Source: Fulvivirga kasyanovii
Lineage (GTDB): Bacteria; Bacteroidota; Bacteroidia; Cytophagales; Cyclobacteriaceae
DNA length: 52,502 nt
Assembly (NCBI RefSeq): GCF_009711405.1
Contig: NZ_SMLW01000680.1
Coordinates: forward strand, 1-52,502
Direction of reading: 5' to 3'
Part shown: positions 27,073-39,000 of the stretch, one piece after another
Numbering within the stretch: the stretch's first letter is position 1
Layout of the letters: each line of letters begins with the position of its first letter
Notes under the pieces: model-generated
What the model saw: the letters and a program-made list of their open reading frames with translations, nothing else
Database searches by the model: none
Told to the model about the DNA's origin: nothing
Position numbers and translations under genes: made by a program

Positions 27073-30000
27073 TTATTTAGTGTATGCTATGTTTTTTAAT
27101 AAACTGACAGCCTCGTCGGTTTCAATGGACTCACTTTCGATCTGGTTGATGAGGTCTTCTATGACCTCGAAATTATCACTTCCGGAAGCTGGCTTGCTTT
27201 CAACGATCTGCCTTGAAGTTGTCTTCTTGACCCAATACCGCTCTTTGGCAAACGGATATTTGGGAAGGCTGATGCGCTGAGGTTTCTCCTCACCATAGAG
27301 TTTGTTCCAGTCCAGCTCCAGGCCTTTCACCCATAGCTCCAGCAGTTTGGAGAGCTTTTTATGGGTTATCCACTTTTCAATGGTCTCTTGCAGGTCAGCA
27401 TCCACATTGAATATGGAGACGGATGTATCATTATGTTTTACCTCTCCCTGATAGATACCTTCGATCCCTTTTTCCGCTTTGCGATAAGCCTGTAGTTTGT
27501 CTTTCAGTTCTTCAACAGAACCCACGATCAGTCCTAAACGCACTTCCATAGCTTCGCGGGTAACCTGTAACGAATAGGCCAGTGCCAGAAGGTCAATGTC
27601 CTGCTTTTTGGTACTGATGAAATCCAGCAGGTCGCCTGCTTTTTGGTGCAGTTGTTCATCAGACTTGGCCGACAGAGTTATGATGACCTGACTACCATCT
27701 CCGGGATGGGTAGCCACAACAGGTTGAACAGGTTGTTGCGGCACATATTCCTCTACTACCACATGGGCATTGGTACCACTACGGCCAAAGGAGCTTATTC
27801 CTCCCATACGTGGCCTGTCATCTGCTCTGTCCCATTTTTTTGTGGTCTTGTTGATATAGAACGGGCTGTCTTTCCAGGAGATATAGTCGTTCTCATCTTC
27901 GCAGTTGATAGTGGCAGGTATTTTATTATGCTGCAAACCTTTAAGCATGCTCACTACACTCACCAGGCCGGAAGCGGCCATGGTATGTCCAAGATTGCTT
28001 TTGCAACTGGTTATGGCACATTTCCCTGGCCGCGCCTGCCCGTTGCTGAGCTTTTTGAAGGCATCATTCAGGGCATTGATCTCAATAGGGTCTCCCAGTT
28101 TTGTGCCTGTACCGTGGGCTACTATATGGGAGATATCCTGCGGGTTGATGTTGTGATTGGTGTAAACGCGTTTGATCAGTTCTTCCTGACTCTTCCCGTT
28201 TGGAGCGGTTACACCATTGGTCTTACCGTCGAAATTGATACCACTGGCTTTGATAGTGCCATAAATGGGGTTTCCATCCTCAATAGCTGCTGATAAAGGT
28301 TTAAGCATCAGCACCACCACGGCCTCGCTGGCTCCTATTCCATTGGCCTTTTTAGCAAAGCTAAAGCATTGTCCGTCTTGCGAGAGCATGCCTGCCTGGC
28401 TCATCTTTTCGTAGAATTTCGGCGACAGGATCAGGGATGAAATACCTGCTACCAGAGCAGACTCGCATTCCCCGTTGCGCAGGCTGGTCACCGCCTGATG
28501 CAGGGCGACCAACCCGGACGAACATGCCGTGTTGGTGGCAATAGTAGGGCCGTGCAAATCCAGGAAGTATGATAACCTGGACGATATCATGGCATTGCCA
28601 CTGTTGCCTACGCCCTGCTCATCGGCAATGAGTGCATCGTACTGGCTTTCCTCCATACCCACGAATACTCCAACCGGGGTTCCCCGTAGTGATGATGGGT
28701 TTATTTGTGCATCTTCTATAGCCTTGTAAGCTTCCATTAAAAGCATTCTTTGGCCGGGGTCCGTTGCTTCTGCTTCCCTTGGTGTAATCTCAAAAAACAG
28801 CGGATCGAACTCGTCAATGTTATTGATGAAGCCACCTTTATTGGTGCTAATCTTATTACCGGAATGGCCCGGAGCGGTGAAGTAATCGCGCCAGTCCCAT
28901 CGCGACAAGGGGATTTCACTGATCCCACTCTCCCCTTTTTCCAGCAATGACCACAACTGGTCTACCGTATCTGCTTTAGGGAAGCGACCGGACATACCGA
29001 CAATTGCGATTGGCTCCTGCTCCAATCTGGCAGCGTATGAACGCCCGTTGGCCGAAGGTTGCAGGAAGCGCTTCCTCTGTGAGGTCCTGTTCAATACCGG
29101 GCGGCTCAACGGTGCTTGTTTTTGGGAATCGCTGACTTCACTTTGAGGTTTGCGATAGAACTCCTGCATGTGTATCTGATGTTCGTCCACAAAATAACTG
29201 CTTAGTTTTTCTATGGTCGCATAGTTGTAAAACAGGGCGGGAGTTATTTCAAGTGAAAAATGCTCCTTTAACTGCTTTGCAAATGTGGTTAAGCTGATAG
29301 AGTCAAAACCATAGTCTGCCAGGTTGGTGACTCCATCCAGTTTGGCCGCAGGTATTTTCAGGCTTGCAGAGACGAGTCTGGTCAGGTCCGCATAAATACA
29401 TTCCTTTATAGACAAGTCCTGGTATTGAACTTTCCAGCCCTTACCCATGTGTGAAGGCAGATTTTCTGCTTTTGCAGTAGTTGTAGCCGATGATTTTTGC
29501 GGATCAGCTTCATATATGCGGTGCAGGAATTGCTCCAGACGGCTTGGTTTACCTTTCAATACCAGTGTCTGTGTCTCTCCTGCCCTGATGATGTCATGCC
29601 ATATCTCAAGGCCTTCAGCCGTTTCCAGTACATCCTGCCCGCTGCTTTTCAAGTAGAAGGCTGCCTGTTCGGCATCGCCTTTGCCCATACCTCCATCTTT
29701 CCAGAATGGCCAGTTGATCACAACGGTTTTACCTTTAGCCTGTTCGTTTTGCTGGCGGTGTTGTGCATACGCCATCTGGAACCGGTTCGCGATCGCATAA
29801 TCACATGAGCCAAAATCACCCAGTAAAGCTGCCGATGATGAAAAATAGCAGACAAAGCTCAACGGGTGCTGTCGAAGTGCACCATCGATTAAAATGGTGC
29901 CTGTGGATTTAGGTTGCAGCACCTCGTTGATGCTTTTTGTCGTTTTTTCATGGAACATCTGCGTGCCTTCCACGCCTGCCGCATGGATAACCCCGGACAG

Positions 30001-33000
30001 GTCAAAAGGAAGGTTTTTTTCCCAGGCCGCCAGTGCTTTTTCATCACTGATATCTACGGCATTGTAGTGTACTTCTTTGGCTCCTGCCTTTTTAAGTTCT
30101 TCTATTTGCTCTTCTATGCCGGAAGTAAGCGGGCTTCTGCCCATCAATATAAGTTTTGCCTGGTATTCTTTGGCCAGGTATTGTGCAAAGCTATAACCAA
30201 GTTTGCCGCTGCCACCGGTGATGAGATAACCACCATGCTTTTTCAATACCGGCTGTTGATCTTTAATCGTGCGCTGCGTTGGTTTTATTGATAATGCCAG
30301 TCTGCTTTGGCCTTTATACCAGGTAATGCCCGGATGGTGTATAGCGTCTATTAGCTGTTGTGCCGTAAATGTCAGTGAATCAGTGTAAAGCAAGGATACT
30401 TTCACATGAGGAAGTATGAGCTTTAACGACCGCTCAAAACCGATCCAGGAGTAATCCCAACAGCTATCGGCAATCGAAGGGTCATAATGACCTGTTAAAA
30501 TAACTTTAACGGGCTGGTTAAATATTTTAATGGCTTTGAAAAGGCTGAACAACGCGTGTATGCCAGCTTCTTTTTGGCCCTTAGCCCAGGTATAAACCAA
30601 TGAGATTGGTGTGTTGGATTTATCATTTACTTCATTTAACACTTTCTGAATGTCGCTGGTATGATTGAACCGACATTCGTAAGTATTGCCGCCTACCTGG
30701 CCAAACTTCTTACCCTGCCGGACGAAAACAGCGCTTGCCCATAGGACTGCATCATCGCCAGTGGTCAATTGCTTTTGGAGTACTTCGTCCGCAAAAATGA
30801 TTACCTGCCTGTTTTCAGGTTGCACTCCATTGGATACCAACGGCTTATCTTCCCAATGCTCTGTAAAAAACAATGGCTGCGAGGCTTCCTCCGTCTGGCT
30901 TTGGATGGCCTTGCCGGTCTCTGCTATCTTTACCTGAGCTACATCTGCTGCAAAATCCTGTAATGTAAGCCCTCTCAATTCAGCACAAACATTCCCTTCC
31001 TGATCCATCAGGTCTATATCAAGCTTAGCGGCAGATCCATGCCCCTGAGTACGCACCCAAACGGTCATTTCACCGGTGCAGGTCGATACCATGCGTAAGG
31101 TATCCAGCGTGGCCGGGAACAGGGGTTGCTCTACCCCTCCTTTATCGGCTACCAGGCTGATACACGCCTGTAAAACACCCTCTATGATTGCCGGGTGAAG
31201 CATAAACTTATCCTGATTGTTTTCACCGGAGGGTGGTAAGCTTAGCTCTGCCAATAACTGGTCTTCGCCCGGATAGATGGCGGTGATGGCCTGATAGCCC
31301 CGGCCATAGGCAAAGCCCATGTCAAACAGTCCTGTATAGATGTCTTTAGGACTAGCTGCAGCCTGACTCATTTGTCCTTTCAGGTTTGCCAGATCCAGCC
31401 TTGCGTTTTCAGCTTGATAGCTGTATCTCGCCTGAGCCTGAAAGTATGTTATTTCCTCTCCGTTCTCCTCACTGTACAGCTCAATATCTATCAGCTCTTC
31501 CCTGCTGCCTTTCATGTCAGTAGCAAACAGGGCTACGCCAACTTCCTTGCTGTCAGCAACCACAATGGGCCGGTTCCATGAAATATTGTTCAGTTCAGTA
31601 ACTGCTGATTGGTCCGCAGGGGAATCGGCCAGCAATACTGCGGCACGGGCCATTTCCAGATAAGCCATAGCCGGGACGACCTTATGGCCGCTTACCTGAT
31701 TTTCACTGACCAAAGTTTCCTCACGGGTGAATGTAGTGCTATAACTTTGCTGGTGCAGGTCTGAGGTATTTCTATGCAATAAAGGATGGAGCATCCCGGC
31801 AACCTTACCTGTGGCGCTGATTTGCTTTTCATCAGTCTCTTCAATCCAGTAACGCTCTTTGGCAAATGGATATAGCGGCAGGCTTATGCGTTTAGGCTTT
31901 ACCTCGCCATATAACTTGTGCCAATCCAGGTCCAGTCCTTTTACCCATAGCTCCATGAGTTTGGACAATTTCTTTTGCCCGATATATCTTCCTATGATGG
32001 TCTCTTTCATATCAGCATCGTTGCTGATGATGCTGATCCCTTCTTTGCTTCTTTTCACATGTCCCTGACCGGTGCCTTCAAGGTCATCTTCGTTGTCTAG
32101 CCATGCCTGTAGTCTCTCAGCCAACTGACCGGCATTAGCGGCCATCAGCCCTAAACGATGATCCATGGCTTCTCTACCCACTTGCAGGGTATATGCCAAG
32201 GCTGTCATATCAACGGTTTCAGGTGCTTTGCCTATATATTCAAGCAGGTCAATGGCTTTCTGCCTGAGTTGCTCTTCCGATTTTGCTGACAGCGGGATCA
32301 TCAATTCCGAGTTTTGCGTGACCACCTGTACGGGCCTTGTCGTTGTAGTTTGAGGAATGTACTCACCCATCACGATGTGAGCATTGGTACCGCTAAAGCC
32401 AAAGGCACTGATGGCAGCCTGACGGCGTTCGGTACTTTTAACACTCCAGTCTTTCAATTGCGTATTAACATAGAAAGGACTGTCTTTCAGGCTGATATGT
32501 TCATTCAGTTGAGTGTAGTTGATGGTTGGTGGCAATTGCCTGTGCTTCATCGCCATCAAAACCTTGATGGTACCGGCTACACCGGCCGCGGTCAGGCAGT
32601 GGCCTATGTTGCTTTTCACTGAGCCCAGGGCGCAGTATTCCTGTTCCTGCGTATATTTTTTGAATGACCTTCTCAGTCCTTCCACTTCTATCGGGTCTCC
32701 CAGCTTGGTACCTGTACCGTGGGCCTCGATCAGTTGAATACTGGTCGGGTCGATGTTGAACTGGTCATAAACCTGCTGCTCCAGTAACGTTTGTGACTCC
32801 GTATTGGGTGCTGTGATACCATTGGTTTTACCATCCTGGTTCACGCCCCATCCGTGGATCACGCCGAGAATATTATCATCATCCCTTTCAGCATCTTCAA
32901 GCCGCTTCAGCATTACAGCGCCCACGCCTTCGCCCGGCACAAAGCCATTGGCCCGCTGATCGAAGGTATAGCACCTGCCATCAGGTGAGAGCATGCCTGA

Positions 33001-36000
33001 CTGAGAACTCATGATGTGCATGGACGGGGTAGCCATCACGTAAACGCCACCGGCCAGTGCTACATTGCTGCTGCCTGAGATCAGGCTGTCGCAGGCATTG
33101 GCTATGGCCACCAGGGATGAAGAGCATGCTGTATCAATAGAGATACAAGGCCCCTGAAGGTTCAGGAAGTATGAAATGCGTGCCGCCAAAATAGAGCTGG
33201 CTGCACCTGTGAAACCCTGAGCGCTTAGCTGATGCTGTTTAGACTGTTGCAGGTAATCTCCTGCCGCACAGCCCACAAATACGCCGCACTTGCTGCCGGA
33301 CAACGCCTGCGGATCATACCCGGCGTTTTCTATAGTATGCCAGCAGGCCTGTAAGAACAGTCTCTGCTGTGGGTCCATACTTTCTGCTTCGGACGGTGAG
33401 ATGTTGAAAAAGAGCGGATCAAAGAGATCAAACTCTTCCAGCGCTCCCATCCACTTGCTGTAAGATTTCCCGGGAACCGCTTCTCCTTCCTGGAAGAAGC
33501 CTTCCATACTCCAGCGCTTCGGTGAAATCTCGCTGATACAGTTCTTGCCTTCAGCAATATTCTGCCAGAAGGTTTCTATATTTTTGGCTTCAGGGAACTG
33601 ACCGGCCATACCAATAACCGCAATAGGCTGCGACTGGTAAGCAGACTTGGTAGTCTGGCTTGTTCTCAATGCCGATTTGTTGCGCCATGAAGTGAGTTTC
33701 TTCCTTATCACAGGCATTGAAGGCACTTGCTTTGGAGCCTCTGCCGGGGTGTTGACCGGAACAGCAGTTGCTGTAGGAGCAACAGGTGTAGCAACAAGCG
33801 TACCTTGCTTTTCTGCCTCTTCTTTAACGTGCTCACTGAGTTTGGCAATCGTGGAATGGCTGTAAACAATGGTAGCTTGAAGCGAAGTGCCATACTTGTC
33901 GTTGATCTTACGAATGAACGTAACCCCTACAATAGAGTCTAATCCGAGATCGACGAACTGGCTGTTTTCATCTATTTCATCAACTTCCAGATGAAGCTCC
34001 TTCGCCAACAGCTTTTTAAGTGTCGATATAATTCCCGGCAGCACATCTGAAACGGAAGGCGTGTTGGTAACCGGTTGAATATCCTGCGGAGCTTGTACCG
34101 GAGCCGTCTCCTGAGCCTCCTGAGCAACCGGCGGGCTCAGAATGGCCCCCAGCTTTTCTGCTTCCTCTTTTACATGTCCGGCAAGTTTTGCCAGTGTGGA
34201 GTAGCTGTAAACCACAGTTGCCTGGAGTGAGGTGCCATACTTGTCGTTGATCTTACGAATGAACGTAACCCCTACAATAGAGTCTAATCCGAGATCGACG
34301 AACTGGCTGTTTTCATCTATTTCATCAACTTCCAGATGCAGTTCTTTGGCCAGCAGCTTTTTAAGGCTGGATATGATCCCCGGCAGCGCATCCTGATTGT
34401 GTGATGTAGTCTGCGGCTCAGGGATCACAGCATTTTCCTTAGCGGGCACGGCCTGCACGGGCGCTGTTCTTTCTGCACTATAGAAGTTGCTTTCTATTTG
34501 TTTCAGGGTATCTTCCTGACCAACAAATGTTTTTTCATGCATAGCCAGCTCACGGCTGTAGGTTTCTTCCAGCAGGGCCTTAAGATGCCTGGTGAGTTGA
34601 AGTTTTACAGCGACCAAACCACTTCTCGGGTTTTGTGCTATTTGTTTAGCCAGTGTCAATGCCGCTTCATGGATATCTTTTCTCGATAGCACGGGCAGGG
34701 TCAGTCCTTTACGCTTTAGATCGTGTCCTGAATATTCATTGGCCGTGAGCAAAGTGTCTCTGGAGAGATCATACCCTGTTTTATCCGGAAAGATCAGTGT
34801 AGCCGCTGCTCCGGGCGTGAACCCGTAGTTCATGTAAGGGCTTACGTAGTGGCTCTCTTCGCTCAATAACATGAAATCTGCAAACATTCCCATGGACCAC
34901 CCTGCACCAATGGCATGACCCTGCATGGCTGCAATTACGGGAACTCTACATGCCATAGCCAACTGGAATATGGTGGTATCAGTAAATTTGGCTTTGCCTT
35001 CCTGAATGGCAAGCAGGCTTTCCTTGGTACCTCCGGAAGCAAAATAGCTATCATACCCGGTGAATACAACAGCTTTGTAGTCCTCCGACTGATCAATATG
35101 AGCAAAGACCTCCTTCATGCCTTCAATAAATGCTTCGGAGAACATGTTTTTGGCTTCTCTGTCTTCCATTTTCACCTCTACAACACCTTCCGGGTGAACG
35201 GTAGCTTTGATCACCTCCGATTTGAGATCAAGGGCGAAAGGCGACTCAGGCAATGCTTTTGAGGTTTTCTCTTCGACATCAGGCCACTCGGGGAGCTGGC
35301 TGATCTCTTTAGCCAGTGCAGCGGCTCTCTCCTTTTTCCAGGTGGTTACCGATGCCCATGAAAGTCTGGCCCATGTTCCGGCCAGGGCTGAGGCTCTGGT
35401 CAGTACTTCTTCTGTTTTGGATATGGCCACGGCGCCGGATAGCTGCATTAACTCTGCTCCTGAATAGGTCTTGCCAGCAAATAATAACTCCTTGCAGGCA
35501 TAGTTTCCTAAACGGTTTGCAAAAATCAATGCAGCCTGCTTAGCCAACTTGGGTATTTGTAAAATATTTTCCAGTGAATAAGCTCCTTCTTCGCTGTAAA
35601 CACAGGCATCGCAAGACTGAGCGATCAGCCAGGCCAGGCCTTTTGCTTCGGATCCCACGGCTGCAATTACCGGCACAGGGGCTTCTATCAACAGCTTTTG
35701 AATAGCCAATACATCTTCTGCCACATTTGTTTTACCTGATGCTGTGAGGTATCCGGGATCTTCACTGGCAAGTAGTATGGCCTTGTAGTATGCACCTTTT
35801 TTGACCTGGGTGAAGATTTCTTCCAGGCCTGATGCGATGTCTTTCAGTTTATCTTTTTTCCTGCTTTTCTTTATGCGGATGGTCAGCACATGCTCCGCAC
35901 TGTCTACCAGCTTCAATAATTTAGATGTAGAAGTAAGCTTATGCTTTTTGGTAATCTTTCCTTCTCCTCCAACAGTCTCCACTGTGGTCAGTTGTTCCAC

Positions 36001-39000
36001 CAGAGCCTGTATGTGACGTCCCAGGTGCTGCTTGAGCAGGCTCAGGGCGGTTTGTGATTTGGCAATAAGGCCTGAGGCCAGTTCCATAGCATATGCCTCC
36101 ACCTGATCGGTAGGCAATACCGGGCAGCTCCATCCTTTGGCTTTCAGTTCCTTTCCGGTCGAAACGGTGGATTGATACAGGAAGTCGCTGGCAAGGGCTT
36201 CTCCAAATCTTTCTTTGAATAAAATCTCTTCATGTGCTGTCGGGAACAGGCCTTCTTCATGGTCGGTGTAAGAGTATTTGCTCTCCTGACTGCACACCAT
36301 GAAATCGCACAAAGCTCCTACCAGGAAGCCTGCGCCGGTAGCGCCTCCCTGCATAACCGCAATTACGGGGTAAGGGAATGAGGCTATGGCCTGATATAGT
36401 TTTTGGCTGATGGCATCATTGTATTCTTCCCTCCCTCCATGCAGGAAAACGGCGCTGGTACCTCTCAACATCAACACTTTGGCTGATGAAATCTTTTTCA
36501 CGAAATCGACGGCTTTCAAAACTTGCTCTACGAGATCGTGAGAGAGGGTATTGTAATTTGTGAGCGCATCTATGTCAATGGAATACAGGCCATTGCCATG
36601 ATCAAACAGCTTCACAAAATTAGCTGTGGTGGCCTTACCATTTTGTTGCTGCCGGGAGGCTGATGTGGTAGCTGCCAGGGTCACTGACCCTTTGCCCGGT
36701 ACAGGTTGGTTGATATCTTTTGCGCTGATTGCCTGAGGCTTTACCAGGGAAACATTGGTTGGTTTCTCCAATACCACCTGTGCAAACTTTTGAAATACCG
36801 GCTCACCGGATGAAGCTTTGCCCGCCAGTGGAGTGATTTGGATCTGCTTCGGTGCAGTTTGTACCGGCTCTGGTGCAGATGTTGAAGCTTTTGCAACCAT
36901 TTGTTTTTCAACAGGTTGCTGCTGTTCGACGCTAACCGGTGTTACAACCTCCTCCTGATAACGGACTCCAAGCATTTGTACGCAGATATTTCCCTGTGCA
37001 TCGCAAAGGTCAATATCGGCCTTTGCGCTATCCTCTGCATAGCGAACCCAGGCAAACATCTCTCCGGTACAATGGCCAATAACCCGCAATGTATCTATAC
37101 TGCCTGGCAGTAAGGCACCGGATGATGGCTTATTAAAATCTGTCATTAAAGCCATACCGGCTTGTAATGCACCCTCTACGAATGCCGGGTGAAGCTGAAA
37201 ATCCTTTTGAGTTTCTTCAAGGTCATCGGGCAGGCTGAGGCTTGCCAGTAGTTGTCCATTGCCCTGCTCAATAACGGCTATGCTCTGATATGTGGGAGAA
37301 TAGGCCAGTCCCATGCTGCCAAATGCTGCATAAACATCGGCTGATGCCCGCTGTGCGCCATTGAGTTGTCTTCTGAGTTGGGTGATATCCAGCTTCGAAG
37401 GTGCAGCTTCCCTGCTGATAACGGCCTGTCCCTGACAATAAACGATGTCTTCTTTGGCTTCGGGGCTGTATATTTCAAAGTTTACGGTCTCCTGACCTTG
37501 AGCCAGTAACGCAATGTTCAAAGGTTTACCTTCTTCAACACCGGCAGCGCCTGCCCATACGGTATTGTGCAGCTCCAGGATGTGCAGTTCCTCTTGGTCC
37601 GGCATGGCCTGACTAATGGCTACTCTCGCCATTTCGAGATAGGCTGCTTCCGGAAGTACCTGCTGACCGGTTATAAAAAACTCATCACCAGTGAATGTTG
37701 AGCTATAGGCCTGCTCGTTCAGGTTAGAAATATTTCTATGCAATAATGGGTGCAGTGCTACAGCAGCCAACCGGTTGGGCGCCTGAACTGTGGCGTTGAT
37801 GTCTTTCCAATAACGCTCTCTGGCAAACGGATAGACCGGCAGACTGACCAGTTTAGGTTTTGCATTGCTGTAAAGCATGTTCCAGTCTACCTCAGTGCCT
37901 TTAACCCAGGCTTCCATGAGTTGAGGCCATTGTTTGCCTGCAATCCACTCATCAACCTTTTGTTGCATGCCGGCATCATAGGCAGCATCTCGTTTCACCT
38001 GTCCCTTGTACAGGCCATCCACGGACTTATCATCGACGTAAGCCTGTAGCTTCTCTTCGAGCTGACTGATCGAAGTCACTACGAACGCCAGACGTTGGTC
38101 CATGGCTTCTCTGCCTGTCTGGAGGGTGTAGGCTATTGAAGGCAGGTTTTGCGGTGCTGAGGTACGAATGAACTTCAGCAGGTCCTGTGCCTTTTGTTTC
38201 AATTGTCCGGCCGTTCTGGCCGACACCGGAATGATGATGTCTTTGGTCGCTCCATTCAGGGATACAGGTCTTTCAGCTTCGGTGTATTCCTGAATGATGA
38301 TATGGGCATTTGCCCCGCCTGCTCCAAAAGATGAAATGCCTGCGATACGCGGTAACGCTTTGCCATCAACTACAGGCTGCTCCCAGTCTTTCAAGGTTTG
38401 GTTGACAATGAATGGCGTTTTATCAAAGTCAATGTGCGGGTTCAAACGGGTTGAATGCAGTGAAGGCACGATTTTACGGTGCTTCATCTGCAATAATATC
38501 TTGGTAAGTCCTGCTATACCTGCTGCGGATTCGCAGTGGCCTATGTTGGACTTGGCAGAGCCTAGCTGACAATAGGCGGTGTCCTCGTTCTCCTGATGAA
38601 AGGCTTTGGTCAGCGCTGATATTTCAATCGGGTCTCCCAGTTTTGTGCCTGTGCCGTGTGCTTCTATATAGCTGATGTGGCGTGGATTAACGCCTGCTTC
38701 TGCCAGGGCATGGCTGATCACATCGGCCTGGGCTTTAGGGTTGGGCACACTGTATCCGTTGGTCTTTCCACCATGGTTTAGTGAGCTTCCTCTGATGATC
38801 GCGTAAATGTGGTTGCCGTCCTTTTTGGCTTCCGACAATCTTTTCAATACTACTGCTCCCACACCTTCGCCGGGTATGTAGCCGTCGCCTCCTTCGCCAA
38901 AGCTCTGGCAGTGACCATCGCTGGAAATAAACTGCCCTGTACTGAGCATCAGGTACTTGCTGGGGTGTACGCTCACGTTAACCCCTCCGGCAATGGCCAG

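Larger units (their letters stand above)
33799..34386 (-). other. Tandem ACPs of the PKS B beta-branching module
   Basis: Two carrier domains about 115 residues apart, each with DLGLDSIVGV around the phosphopantetheine serine (S2372 and S2487). Doubled ACPs are usual in HMGS-dependent beta-branching modules, where they are thought to raise throughput. Residue Ser+6 is Phe; many beta-branching ACPs have a flag Trp there. Confidence 0.88.

Noticed and set aside
27073-28500. PKS B truncated after its last KS
   Set aside because: The KS is complete with all catalytic residues and is followed by a docking tail that fits the DH-first start of PKS C, so it is a natural module split.
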